DNA from: a virus
Length of the DNA stretch: 37,525 bases
IMG/VR virus record: IMGVR_UViG_3300042991_000896
Coordinates: 1-37,525 of that record
Direction: 5' to 3' (one strand)
A program made the translations under genes and the position numbers. Below are positions 1 to 9,800 of this stretch, piece by piece. Under the pieces are notes generated by a model. It did no database searches. It was given only the letters and a program-made list of their open reading frames with translations, and was not told the origin of the DNA. Numbering within the stretch: position 1 is the stretch's first letter; every line of letters begins with the position of its first letter.

Positions 1-2
1 TT

Positions 3-869
3 GTAAGGATTAGTTACATGGCTGGTTCTTCTCACATGGGTGACGTGGAACAACTTGAAGGCGTATTCAACGTGCTTTCAAATGATTGGCAAGTGAAGGA
101 TAAGTTTAAGGTGATGCTTGCAGGATGGGATACTGAAGGAAGCACCACAGATATTACATTCAATCAGGAGTTCGGTACTGAACTTCAGAAAAGAGGATTA
201 TGGACAAATCAAATGGTGAAAGCAATCAATAGTTCCAGAGGAAATGTCGATGCACTACCAAACTTACCTGAAGACCTTAAAGAAAAATATAGGGATAGGG
301 TATTTGATAGTAAACAGAGAGACATCAAATCAACTGAAAGCATTTATTTGTTTTATGAAAACATACTTACCGATAATCATCGCATGATTAAGAATGATGA
401 TTATATGCAGTGGTTGATGAATTTCGAAAGAAACGTCAAGTATGAAAATGAAGGTAATTTCGCAAGACGTTGGACTCAGAAAGCAAACATATATGCACAG
501 GTATTGGATGAAACAGATATAGTAATCGCACCGCTTGCAGACAATTCATTTAACAGGATGAAATCAAACTTGAAGCAGGTCGAATGTTGGACAAGGAAAC
601 TTCCAATCGTATGTTCAGATATTCCACCATATAATGTGCATGGTAGACACATGGAGAATTCAGTTCTTATACCAATGGATATGCCTAAAAAAGCACACAA
701 ATATTGGGTTAAGTATTTGAAAAAACTCATATTGGATGCTGATTTAAGAAAACAGCTTGGTGAGCAGCTTTATGAAGATTTTAAGTCTGAATATAATCTT
801 GCTGATGTCACAAAGAAACGTGCAGATTTTTACAAGGCAGCAGTGGCAAAAACATTAGCAGTTGTGTAA
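3..869 (+). CDS. Glycosyltransferase, C-terminal part (5' truncated by window)
   Basis: The reading frame is open to the left edge of the window, and the first Met (position 18) sits inside what looks like a continuing domain (ISYMAGSSHMGD), so the true start probably lies upstream. The C-terminal half resembles the nucleotide-sugar-binding lobe of GT-B glycosyltransferases (family 1/4 type): a strand-turn 'DIVIAPLADNSFNRMKSN' with a Lys followed by 'ECWTRKLPIVCSDIPPY', the usual position of the E-containing sugar-nucleotide motif, then 'DADLRKQLGEQLYE' and a C-terminal helix. Such enzymes in T4-like phages modify phage DNA, virion glycans or host surface sugars; the acceptor cannot be told from sequence. 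The stop is followed within 1 nt by the next gene's ATG, so the two are probably co-transcribed. The family call is fairly safe, the substrate unknown. Confidence 0.65.
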   Translation, partial: VRISYMAGSSHMGDVEQLEGVFNVLSNDWQVKDKFKVMLAGWDTEGSTTDITFNQEFGTELQKRGLWTNQMVKAINSSRGNVDALPNLPEDLKEKYRDRVFDSKQRDIKSTESIYLFYENILTDNHRMIKNDDYMQWLMNFERNVKYENEGNFARRWTQKANIYAQVLDETDIVIAPLADNSFNRMKSNLKQVECWTRKLPIVCSDIPPYNVHGRHMENSVLIPMDMPKKAHKYWVKYLKKLILDADLRKQLGEQLYEDFKSEYNLADVTKKRADFYKAAVAKTLAVV

Positions 870-870
870 C

Positions 871-1776
871 ATGAAGAAATTCTTTCAGAAAATACTTCTT
901 TGGATTTACATTAAGTATCATACCATTATGGTTGCGATAAGCATCGCACTATATAATACTGAAATAGATATACTTAAAGCAGACCCGAATAATTTACAGG
1001 AACGTGATAAAAGGGTTCAACGTAAATTACATAGAAATCCGTTGCTTGAAAAGTTTTATGCTGGTACGAGCGATGAGAAATATGTTCAGGAATACTATGA
1101 AGTGTTGAAAAAAGCCGATAAGTTTATTCGCACCGCAACTCCGCATCAGAAAGCAGTTGCAATGGATAAGCATCTTCGTTTTGTTGAGGAAGAAAAGGAT
1201 GCTAAAGACCAGTATGGTAGAAGGTATGACTATACTGGCTTTTTCGATGAAAATCATAAGCATGCTGGAAAGACAATTGCCGAAGTCTTAGCAATTGAAT
1301 TTGATGAAAGAAGAACGAAGGATGATGATTATGAACTTCTGCAAATATTCAATAACAAACCAGTTGAAGCTGGTGTCGCAAGGCTTTACGAAGAAATTGA
1401 AAAGGCGAAGAAAGAAAAAAGCGAATTTGAGGTTACTGTCATGAAATCATTCGAGTTTCCAATAAGAATAACACATTCTGGCGATAATCTTGCAAATAAA
1501 ATTGAGCAATTAACTGAATTTTTACATGTGAAAAAAATTGGTTTTGAACACAGGCAATTGGAATTTTTCATACCCCTGAAATTCAAAACACAGGATGTGC
1601 AGGAAGATTCTCAAATATTTAAAGAACTCACAGATGTGAAGGAAATCTTCATAAAAAATGATTATGGGGAAATGATTGCATTTGGTGTAACAAAATTCGT
1701 TAAAAGAATAATACATAATAACACCCACGAAGTTTGGAAATTTCAAGGAATTGAAATGCAACAAATGGGAATTTAA
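871..1776 (+). CDS. Hypothetical protein, about 301 aa, N-terminal hydrophobic helix
   Basis: A TTG at 862 could start this frame, but it overlaps the glycosyltransferase stop; ATG at 871 gives a conventional Lys-rich N-terminus (MKKFFQKILLWIY) and is preferred. Residues about 4-30 are hydrophobic/aromatic and may be a membrane-associating helix or weak signal anchor. The rest is highly charged and helical (many E/K, for example around 150-190), followed by a beta-rich C-terminal part with 'FPIRITHSGDNLANKIEQL'. I recognise no family. It sits between a glycosyltransferase and two small genes just upstream of the baseplate genes and may belong to the virion or morphogenesis set; that is only positional inference. 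Confidence 0.6.
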   Translation: MKKFFQKILLWIYIKYHTIMVAISIALYNTEIDILKADPNNLQERDKRVQRKLHRNPLLEKFYAGTSDEKYVQEYYEVLKKADKFIRTATPHQKAVAMDKHLRFVEEEKDAKDQYGRRYDYTGFFDENHKHAGKTIAEVLAIEFDERRTKDDDYELLQIFNNKPVEAGVARLYEEIEKAKKEKSEFEVTVMKSFEFPIRITHSGDNLANKIEQLTEFLHVKKIGFEHRQLEFFIPLKFKTQDVQEDSQIFKELTDVKEIFIKNDYGEMIAFGVTKFVKRIIHNNTHEVWKFQGIEMQQMGI

Positions 1777-1787
1777 ATTAAAATAAC

Positions 1788-2222
1788 ATGGGAAGTTTTT
1801 TAGACAATCTTAAAAATGCTGTTGAAAATGGCGAATTTAATTCTGAAGCAGCAAAGAAAATTATTGAAATTGATAAATTGGCAGATGAAAAAAGGGATGC
1901 TGAAAAATTAATTGAAAAAAGACTTGAAGAAGCGGGTATAGTAAAGTTGAAAACCGAAGACGTTGAGATTATCAATTCAGAGTACGAAGATAAGATGAAA
2001 AAGATAGAACAATTGGATGAAGCGAATGTCTGTCTTAGCGACCTTATAAACAGAGAGGAACGAATATTAGGTGAAATTCAAGAAATGATTGAACTTGCAA
2101 ATAGTGCAAAAGAAGAATATTCTGTAGAATTTGAAGCAAAAAATCCAGCATTTATGGATTTGCTGGCAAAAATAAATCACATAAACATGAAATATAATAA
2201 TTCAGTAGTTTTAAACAATTAA
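1788..2222 (+). CDS. Hypothetical coiled-coil protein, 144 aa
   Basis: Short, strongly acidic/basic, predicted all-helical protein beginning MGSFLDNLKNAV. Heptad-like runs of I/L with K/E (residues about 25-110: KKIIEIDKLADEKRD, EYEDKMKKIEQLDEAN) suggest a coiled coil and oligomerisation. Start ATG 1788 lies 11 nt after the previous stop, in an A-rich leader without Shine-Dalgarno, as usual in this window. Function unknown; in this position it could be a scaffold/chaperone-like small structural helper, which is inference only. Confidence 0.6.
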   Translation: MGSFLDNLKNAVENGEFNSEAAKKIIEIDKLADEKRDAEKLIEKRLEEAGIVKLKTEDVEIINSEYEDKMKKIEQLDEANVCLSDLINREERILGEIQEMIELANSAKEEYSVEFEAKNPAFMDLLAKINHINMKYNNSVVLNN

Positions 2223-2236
2223 AAACAATTAAATTT

Positions 2237-2707
2237 ATGGCAAAATTTCAAGATGCATCTCCCGAAGTGGAGAAACTGTTCGATGAAGTCAGAGACAAAA
2301 CTTCAATACCTCAATGGATTCAGTTTAAAGTTCTTTGCAATAACAAGCAGAAAAAAGAACCAATAAAACTTGTTAAATCAAATGAGCTTGTGGAAACACT
2401 TAGCGATGGAATCAACTTTGCTGTCGTAATCAACGAAGATATTTTCGGTGCATTGCCCGTTGAAATGCAGAAATTGGCAGTGGATGAAATTCTTGCTGGT
2501 GTTGCGGTGAGCGATACTGATTCGGTTTCATTGGAGAAACCAGATTTCAATACATATACGGGTGTATTGTCAAAATATGGTGACAGCGAGGTTATTAAAC
2601 TCAAAGAATCGGTTAAGAGTCTTTATGATGTACAAAAACAAAAGGAAGACCAAGAAAAAGCCGAGAAAAAGGGTAAAAGAGGAAGAAAGAAAAGCGTTTT
2701 CAGTTAA
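2237..2707 (+). CDS. Putative phage-metallopeptidase-like protein lacking HExxH
   Basis: 156 aa. The middle (residues about 55-115: strand 'INFAVVINEDIF', then 'LPVEMQKLAVDEILAGV', then 'KPDFNTYTGVLSKYG') has the layout of the small phage putative metallopeptidase family, in which a strand ending in I/V-N-E/D is followed by a helix with HExxH. Here the helix reads DEILA, so both zinc-binding His are absent. The C-terminus is a basic tail (EKKGKRGRKKSVFS) with an AT-hook-like RGRKK that may contact nucleic acid. It is the last gene before a strong terminator (2731-2758). The family resemblance is from memory and moderate; an inactive structural role is inferred. Confidence 0.55.
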   Translation: MAKFQDASPEVEKLFDEVRDKTSIPQWIQFKVLCNNKQKKEPIKLVKSNELVETLSDGINFAVVINEDIFGALPVEMQKLAVDEILAGVAVSDTDSVSLEKPDFNTYTGVLSKYGDSEVIKLKESVKSLYDVQKQKEDQEKAEKKGKRGRKKSVFS

Positions 2708-2730
2708 TATCAATAAATATCAAATGATAA

Positions 2731-2758
2731 ATCCCGACCATATGTGTCGGGATTTTTT
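2731..2758 (+). terminator. Rho-independent terminator
   Basis: Perfect 8-bp stem ATCCCGAC/GTCGGGAT around a CATATGT loop, followed by a run of seven T. It closes the upstream unit and lies immediately before the late-type promoter motif of the gp25-like gene. Confidence 0.9.
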
Positions 2759-2767
2759 TGTTTATAA

Positions 2768-2775
2768 GTATTTAT
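2768..2775 (+). promoter_or_regulatory. GTATTTAT late-promoter-like motif (gp25-like gene)
   Basis: GTATTTAT followed by A, 16 nt before ATG 2792 and directly after a terminator. One of a family of near-identical motifs upstream of structural and lysis genes. Confidence 0.7.
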
Positions 2776-2791
2776 AGAAAAATCTATCATA

Positions 2792-3190
2792 ATGTTAACA
2801 TATAATATCAAATTTCCTCTCAATGATGACGTAAGCACAAACACTTACTTTCAAATGAGCAGAGTAACGAAGGATGCTTTCAGTTCTGATTTATTATTAT
2901 TGTTGTTAACACAAAGGGGTGAGAGATATTACGAACCGGATTATGGTACTAACCTATTGAAATTCATTTTCGAACCAAACGATAGTATGACCGAAAAAGA
3001 TATTGAACAGGAAATAAAAAACACTGTTTCACTATATATTCCAGCACTTAAAATTCAAAGCGTTACGTTCAGTACACTTCTTGATGAAGAGGGACAACCA
3101 ATATCTGAAAATCAGTTAAATGTGAACATTAAATTCACATATAATGAAGATGCTTTTAGTGAAAACGGTGAATTAGATTTAAAATTTTAA
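2792..3190 (+). CDS. Baseplate wedge protein, gp25-like (GPW/gp25 family)
   Basis: 132 aa, matching the usual length of T4 gp25 / P2 gpW-type baseplate proteins. Diagnostic features are the Leu-rich helix followed by 'TQRGERYYEPDYGTNL' (family pattern T..GeR...P.yG..l) and 'FIFEPNDSMT' with a downstream amphipathic helix and strand 'ALKIQSVTF'. In contractile tails this protein joins the inner baseplate to the sheath and helps nucleate sheath assembly. It is the first gene after a terminator and a GTATTTAT motif and is followed 11 nt later by the gp6-like gene, the order expected for a baseplate operon. Confidence 0.88.
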   Translation: MLTYNIKFPLNDDVSTNTYFQMSRVTKDAFSSDLLLLLLTQRGERYYEPDYGTNLLKFIFEPNDSMTEKDIEQEIKNTVSLYIPALKIQSVTFSTLLDEEGQPISENQLNVNIKFTYNEDAFSENGELDLKF

Positions 3191-3200
3191 GATATAGAAA

Positions 3201-5084
3201 ATGGCAACAGACACAACAACTAATGTGATTCAATACGGAAGTAGAACTTTCGGAGAAATAAGAACCGATTTAATTGCGCTAATCAGACAGGCATACCCTG
3301 AAGTACTTAGCGACTTTACCGATTCAAGCGTAGGTGCAATGCTTATTGATTTAAATGCTGGTGTTGGAAATAACCTTGCAATTAATACTGATAGGGCATT
3401 TCAGGAAACACAATTGGAATATGCGCAACAAAGAGCATCAATTCTGAACATTGCAAAAAACATGGGATTTAACATCCCTGCAAGAAAACCTTCCGTTACG
3501 GTTGTTGACTTTACAGTTAATGTACCTGTTCTTGGTGATAGACCTGACATTTCATACTATCCACAATTACAAATCGGTGCACAAGTCACTGGTGGTGGTA
3601 AGGTGTTCGAAACACAAGAAATTATTGATTGGAATTCTGCTGTGAGCAATCTTGGCGACCCCAACCGTTCAATTATTCCTAATTTAGATTCAAACGGTAT
3701 TATTCAAAATTATAGTGTTACTAAAAGAGAAGTTGTTATCAATGGTTCAACCAATATTTTCAAAAGGGTAATTAATTCATCTGATGTAATACCATTCTTT
3801 TCAGTAACACTTCCAGACCCGGACGTGATAGAAATAGAAGGAATTATTTTATTGGAAGGCACTAATTATTCAACAAATCCACCGATTAGCTCATTTAACA
3901 CAAGCATGGATGGTAAATATGATTCAACAGTTAATAGTACAATTAATCACTATTATGAAGTTAATTATTTGGCACAGCAAAAAGTTTTTATTGAAGATGT
4001 TAGTGGCTCACAATCAACAAATACTGGTATTAAAGCAGCTAAGTGGATTGATGTGACGAAAAAATTTATTAAGGAATATACGCCAAACGGATATTGTAAA
4101 TTAACATTTGGTTCTGGCGATGCTGATGTGGATGCATTCAAAAGTGGTTTCCTTAAAGAAGGCGTGAGCAATCGTGCTTTTCTTGAAAATTTCTTGAATA
4201 ATAGCGCATTGGGTGAAAAATTAAAAGCAAATCATACTTTATTCGTAAGATATCGTACTGGTGGTGGAACTTCTTCAAATATTGGTGCAAGAACATTAAC
4301 GAGTCTTGGAAATTATACATTATTGGTTCAAGGGTCACAACAAAAATATAATCAAGCGGTACAGAGAAGTCTTAAAGTGAGTAATCCAATTCCCGCAATT
4401 GGTGGTAATGATGGATTAAGTGTTGAACAAATCAGGCAATTAATTAAATATAATTTTTCAAGTCAGAATAGGGACGTTACATTAACTGATTACTTACTTC
4501 AGCTATATAAAATGCCGGGTAAGTTTGGGTCACCATTTAGAGCAAACGCATTCAAACTAAATAATAAGGTGGTATTATCCATACTTAATATTGGGGAAGA
4601 CGGAAAGCTTTCAAATACAAGTAATAGTTTATTGAAAGAGAATATCGCTGAATATCTGTCATATTATAGGATGATAAATGATTATGTCGAAATCAAAGAT
4701 GGTAAAATATTTAATTTGGCTTTCGATATTGATGTCTTTGTGGAGAATATTGCAAATAATGCAATAGCTAATAATATAATAACACTTGTAAGAAACTATT
4801 TTGATATTAATAACTATGAAATGAATCAAGACGTATTTCTTGGAAGACTTGAAAGACAAATTCTTGAAGCAAATGGGGTGATAAATGTCATCAGTATCAA
4901 GGCATATAATAGGGTTGGTGGACAGTATTCTAATAACGTGATTTCACAAGCATTTGCAAACACAAACACAGGTGAAATTCAAATTATTAACAACACTATT
5001 TATTCAACTACCGATTCGATGTTTGAAATAAAATATCCCGAAAAAGATATAAAAGTATTTCTTAGGAAAAAGGTTGGATACTAA
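3201..5084 (+). CDS. Baseplate wedge protein, gp6-like / baseplate J
   Basis: 627 aa, close to T4 gp6 in length. The N-terminal part (residues about 10-110) has the baseplate-J layout: 'FGEIRTDLIALIRQAYPEVLSDF' then 'SVGAMLIDLNAGVGNNLAINTDRAFQETQLEYAQQRASILNIAKNMGF', where a layer of helices precedes a beta domain. A middle beta-rich insertion contains 'GYCKLTFGSGD', and a C-terminal section from about residue 400 ('GGNDGLSVEQIRQLIKYNFSSQNRDVTLTDY') matches the second conserved baseplate-J block. The protein would form the wedge ring that dimerises around the tail tube. Its stop overlaps the next ATG by one base (TAATG), indicating translational coupling. Confidence 0.88.
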   Translation: MATDTTTNVIQYGSRTFGEIRTDLIALIRQAYPEVLSDFTDSSVGAMLIDLNAGVGNNLAINTDRAFQETQLEYAQQRASILNIAKNMGFNIPARKPSVTVVDFTVNVPVLGDRPDISYYPQLQIGAQVTGGGKVFETQEIIDWNSAVSNLGDPNRSIIPNLDSNGIIQNYSVTKREVVINGSTNIFKRVINSSDVIPFFSVTLPDPDVIEIEGIILLEGTNYSTNPPISSFNTSMDGKYDSTVNSTINHYYEVNYLAQQKVFIEDVSGSQSTNTGIKAAKWIDVTKKFIKEYTPNGYCKLTFGSGDADVDAFKSGFLKEGVSNRAFLENFLNNSALGEKLKANHTLFVRYRTGGGTSSNIGARTLTSLGNYTLLVQGSQQKYNQAVQRSLKVSNPIPAIGGNDGLSVEQIRQLIKYNFSSQNRDVTLTDYLLQLYKMPGKFGSPFRANAFKLNNKVVLSILNIGEDGKLSNTSNSLLKENIAEYLSYYRMINDYVEIKDGKIFNLAFDIDVFVENIANNAIANNIITLVRNYFDINNYEMNQDVFLGRLERQILEANGVINVISIKAYNRVGGQYSNNVISQAFANTNTGEIQIINNTIYSTTDSMFEIKYPEKDIKVFLRKKVGY

Positions 5085-5848
5085 TGGAAACAATAAAAAA
5101 AACTGTACAAATGGTTATGACCACTGGTTTAACGGCTTGTACCAGTGGAACTTGTTATATAATTATACCGAATACTGGTGTTACATATGCTTTTAAAATT
5201 GGTTTAAGTGAAGAAACACAGGATATTGGATTTCTTGATGCATATATGGTAACGGGAAGTTATCAATATATTGTTGCGAATAATAAATATTATTCATATT
5301 TAATTGGTGGTACTTCTTATAATGATTTAGATTTCGCAATGTCAAGTGGAATAATTTCTGGTACAACAAATGATGCCGACTATAACGGCTACACGTACAT
5401 TCCGTATATTGTGACTGGTGGTAGTAAAAGTAGGTTGGTTGAATTGAAAAAATATGCCACAAATCTTCCATTTAATCAACAATATATTACTGGTGGCAAT
5501 TGGAACACCGATGGTGTTGATTATGTCAATACCATTGAAAATATAAGAATCATTTACTATCTTGGTGGAATACGATATGTTGATGAATTTACTGGTTCAG
5601 CTTCTGGCACAACGTTTGCTTTCGTGGGTAAGGGAATAAATAATCCAAATTTTATTAACGTCCCAATATATAAAAACCCAACAAAAGAAAATATTATCAG
5701 CAATCCAAAAATCAATGATGATGTATTTATAGTTAGACAAGAATTATCGGCATTTGAAAATAATTACAGATTAGAATTTGTAAAAAATTTATCTGAATTA
5801 GAAACGTATGCAAGCGGTAAACATTTTAATATAATTAACAATAGTTAA
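5084..5848 (+). CDS. Hypothetical baseplate-region structural protein, 254 aa
   Basis: Start ATG 5084 overlaps the previous stop by one base. The sequence is rich in Gly, Thr, Tyr and Asn with alternating hydrophobic strands and no coiled coil, typical of beta-sandwich virion proteins. Repeated motifs such as 'YIPYIVTGGSKSR' and 'ITGGNWNTDG' suggest beta-turns. It lies between gp6-like and tail-protein-I-like genes and is therefore probably a baseplate or tail component. No specific family recognised. Confidence 0.65.
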   Translation: METIKKTVQMVMTTGLTACTSGTCYIIIPNTGVTYAFKIGLSEETQDIGFLDAYMVTGSYQYIVANNKYYSYLIGGTSYNDLDFAMSSGIISGTTNDADYNGYTYIPYIVTGGSKSRLVELKKYATNLPFNQQYITGGNWNTDGVDYVNTIENIRIIYYLGGIRYVDEFTGSASGTTFAFVGKGINNPNFINVPIYKNPTKENIISNPKINDDVFIVRQELSAFENNYRLEFVKNLSELETYASGKHFNIINNS

Positions 5849-5850
5849 AA

Positions 5851-6759
5851 ATGGCAATTGGAACATACGGCATATCAAGACCAGCAGATGTAAGTGTTAA
5901 TAACATTAGCGTATATTATAATTTTACACCTAACAGAGAAACAAGTAACAATACAATATACAGCTTAGATGCAAGTGAAGTTTTAGAGTATTGTTATTTG
6001 CCCGATGATGAGCAAATAATCGCAGGATATAATGAAAATTTATTGGAAGGTCTTTATAATTTAAGGCTTCCCGCATCAATTTTTAATCAATTGGGGATAT
6101 ATACTGTTTATATCAAACCTAAAATAACTCCGTTGCTTATAATTGATTGTAGTGTATTATCCGCAGTACCAACAGTAAAGGGGATTGTGGTTAATGTAAA
6201 TGATTTACCTGAAGAAATGAGGGCAAATAATGCATTACAGGGATATAGAATTGAATATGTGAACAGTGATGGTACTAAATTGAGAAATGTTGTTCGTTAT
6301 GTTGTAACATCGAACAAAGTTGTTCCGGTCAGTGAAAATGTTGGAAACACATCACAGAAAGCAATTAGGTATCGTTTCGATGATTCAGGGACGTTAATGT
6401 TCCTACAAGTTACACCAAGTAGTTCATCAGATGTTAAGCCAAATGCGCTTCCCTTTATTGGCAACCCCGGACAAACAATTTTAATATCAAATACATTTTT
6501 TAGTCCATTGACTTTGGAAGTTGAATTGGTTGAAAATACTATTGATACTTTGTCGGATATTGTCGCTGGTGAACAGATTAAGGATGTTCAAAAGGGTATT
6601 CTTACACATTATGATAAGAATAGAGCAATAACGAAACAATTTAATTTATATGAAATAAAAGAAGATGTAACAGATGTTCCATTATTTGAAGTTAAAGAAA
6701 AGCGTGTAAGCATTGATGAAACACAAAATTTTGAAGATGTTACTAATGAGGTTCAGTAA
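5851..6759 (+). CDS. Hypothetical baseplate/tail structural protein, 302 aa
   Basis: ATG 5851 lies two bases after the previous stop, in AAAATGGCA context. Predicted beta-rich protein: strands around 'VSVNNISVYYNF', 'LGIYTVYIKPKITPLLIID', 'IRYRFDDSGTLMFLQVTP', followed from about residue 225 by a charged C-terminal tail ('HYDKNRAITKQFNLYEIKED'). The N-terminus (GTYGISRPADVSVNNIS) resembles that of several phage tail-module proteins I have seen as unknowns. It ends the first tail operon and is followed by a terminator. Confidence 0.65.
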   Translation: MAIGTYGISRPADVSVNNISVYYNFTPNRETSNNTIYSLDASEVLEYCYLPDDEQIIAGYNENLLEGLYNLRLPASIFNQLGIYTVYIKPKITPLLIIDCSVLSAVPTVKGIVVNVNDLPEEMRANNALQGYRIEYVNSDGTKLRNVVRYVVTSNKVVPVSENVGNTSQKAIRYRFDDSGTLMFLQVTPSSSSDVKPNALPFIGNPGQTILISNTFFSPLTLEVELVENTIDTLSDIVAGEQIKDVQKGILTHYDKNRAITKQFNLYEIKEDVTDVPLFEVKEKRVSIDETQNFEDVTNEVQ

Positions 6760-6783
6760 ATAATTGCGAAATTCTAATTTTAA

Positions 6784-6818
6784 AAAATCCCGATTCATTG
6801 GATTGGGATTTTTTATTT
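6784..6818 (+). terminator. Rho-independent terminator
   Basis: Nine-base stem AATCCCGAT/ATTGGGATT with one G-U pair, loop TCATTGG, then a T-rich tail. Followed at once by the GTATTTAT motif of the 1459-aa tail gene. Confidence 0.85.
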
Positions 6819-6822
6819 TATT

Positions 6823-6830
6823 GTATTTAT
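6823..6830 (+). promoter_or_regulatory. GTATTTAT late-promoter-like motif (1459-aa tail gene)
   Basis: GTATTTAT followed by A, 17 nt before the GTG start at 6848. The conserved spacing supports the GTG start. Confidence 0.7.
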
Positions 6831-6847
6831 AGTAAAACATATAATTT

Positions 6848-9800
6848 GTGGCAAAAGTAAAAGTTGTAAATACAAGGCTTGATTCCAATCTTAATGGTAC
6901 TAATTTTAATAACATTCCATCTGAAACTATTTTTTCATTCGGTAGTTTTACCGTAACGTCAAATTTCGATGGAAGAACACCAATAGATTATACCAACGAG
7001 TTGAGTTCATTTGTGCGTCCAGTTACATTGGAAACAATGGGTGTAACTGATGTGCAATCACAAATATTACACACATACGCAACCAATGCCGTATTAAATC
7101 TTGATAAGTCAGACCTTAACACTTTTGTTAGATATGGTTCAGCATATGAATTCCTAAGAACCACTATTGAGAGAATCATTCTCACGTATCCGGGCAGTTT
7201 GTTTATGAATAGTCAGCTTAACATGGGCGGCAATGCCACATTTTTTGACTATTCTGCAAACACAATGACCAATACAACCACATTAAGAATACCCGTCAAT
7301 TCTGTGGTAAATAAATTTGGATTAGTTTATAATAAAGGAAATCAAAGTACTCCTGATGATAGTGAACTTAAAAACTTAAACTTATCGTATGATAAATATG
7401 TTGTCTGGTCATCAGAAAATCCATCAGGGAATTCATATTCAATAATTGGATTCACGGGATTTACAACAACAAATCCTTCAATACTATTAGAAGTATCAGG
7501 TATTCCATTCTTAAATTTTACGGGAACTTCAGATTCACTTGACTTTCACATTAAGCCAAATAATTTAGTTTTTGAAGAATTTAGAGCATTATTGAATGAT
7601 TATCAGAAATATATGATTTCTGAAAGGGATAGCACAAATGGATTTAGTTTCATTCTTAAAGACCCGACATTGCTTGATGATGGTAACATTGTTTATGGCG
7701 ATTCGACAATGTTGTGGACGACAGGTGACAGATATAACATTGATATTGACACACCTAATTATAGAAACTTCCTAAATAGTGTTTTAACGATTGGAAGTAA
7801 GTATGATGCAATAAAAACCGATTTAATTGCAAGGTTTTTAACACCTGCTTCACTTAAAACATATGACCTTACTGAAGAAGGTAAAATGACAAAACTTCTT
7901 AGGGTTTATGGTAGGGAATTTGATGAATTGAGGCAATTTATTGATTCTTTGGTTAATATAAATAAAGTTACTTACGATAAAATCAATAACATTCCAGACC
8001 AACTAATTAAAAATCTTGCGAGAACGTTTGGATGGGATTATTTTTCATTGGTTAATGAAAATGAATTGGTTGATACCTTTTTAACCATTGATTCGAGCGA
8101 AAGAAACTTAAATGAAGATTTACTCCCTGCGGAAATTGATATTGAATTGTGGAGAAGAATTTTATTGAACACAAATTATTTTTGGAAGTCAAAAGGTACT
8201 CGTGAAGCGATAAAATCAATGTTTCTTTTGATAGGTATTCCAGAACCATTTATAAATATTACAGAATATGTATATACTGTTGACGGTAAAATAAATCCAA
8301 ACACAGTTCCATTGACATTGGAAGAATTGCCTTCAGTATCATTACCTTATGATAGTGAAGGCTATCCTATTGCACCAATAGAGTCGAACAGTTTTTATTT
8401 TCAAGTTTCTGGCGATACAGATAGTGGTCAGGCATATATGGATGTGTTCCGTATGGTTGGATTTAATTTAACACCGATTGTTGATAATAAAAAATCTTGG
8501 GTTCAAACTGGTGCAACTACAAGAATTGATGATACTACGCCACAATATTATCAGGAAGATAGTAAATTGGTTTTGAATACGAAAGAAGTTGATGTTGCGC
8601 TTGATACAGCACGTGGTATTGAATATGATGTGTTTGATTATATTAAGAATACAGACTTTCCAGCTAATTCAAGCGGATATACATTGCCATTCAAGTATAT
8701 TAACATTTCTTTAGGTGTCACTTCACCAACCACATTCACATTACCATTCGAATACAACCCAAGCAACATTCAAGGCGATTTAGAAGTTAGATTTAACGGT
8801 ATGTTAATGAATGGTGCGAAATTGTACACAGGTGGTACAAGCACAATTAGTGAAACGTTTAGTGATGGTACTGATGGGCAATATGTTGAATATATTGTTT
8901 CTGGAAATACCATTACATTAAACCCATATTTAGGCGTGGGTGCTGTAAATAATGCATATCGTAGGGACGTTATTCAGGCAACATATATTTATTCTGCAAC
9001 AACAAGTCCGGTTACGGGCATTACTGTGCAGTATATTGTAACGAGAATTAATCCAAGCATAATCGGTACAGTGATTCCCCTTCCATCAAATGCAAGTGGG
9101 GATGTACAGGTGACTATGAATGGTATTGCGCTCACAAAAGGAACGCCACAATTTACTGCTGATTATATTCCAGACCCGGCGAATCCAAATCAAATTATCA
9201 TTCAAAATCCATTGATTACTGGATATCTTAATGACGAAAATGCAAAGGAAAGATTTGTACAGGTTGCATATGTTGAAGTTATTGGAAGTACAAGTATAAC
9301 TGCAAGAAGTGAAATTTACAGAGCAGATAGCTTCAATACTGGTAAATTATATTACAATTCATTAGCGGGTAAATTTGTTTATAAACTTAACTATAAGGTA
9401 AATAATGCGAATGAGGTTAAAATATTAATTGATGGCATTGCGTTAGAACCATTAATAGATTATAGTATAAACATTTCAAACCCATATGAAATTTTCTTAC
9501 CAGCCGGAATTAAATATGGCAGTGTAATTAGTGCATATTATCTTGTAGGCGGTGTCGATTATTATACCCCAATTGTTGGTGATATATTTGGACTTGGCGA
9601 TATTAGTCAATTATCGTTTCTTGAATTTATTGAATTGATTCAAAGAAGAATGATAAATGCAAGAAATAGGAAAACTATCGCCGATTTTAAGGGTGGTTGG
9701 TATCCTACATTACTAAATATCTATATTCAATATTTGAAAAGAGGGGAACTTGAACCAAACAATCCATTATTATCAAATGGCTATACTTTTGAAAATTTAT

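Noticed and set aside
862-870. TTG start at 862 for the second gene
   Set aside because: Would overlap the glycosyltransferase stop and add only three residues; ATG 871 gives a normal N-terminus.
5723-5730. GTATTTAT inside the 5084 gene
   Set aside because: Lies in coding sequence about 120 nt before the next start, outside the 14-22 nt spacing, and chance copies are expected.
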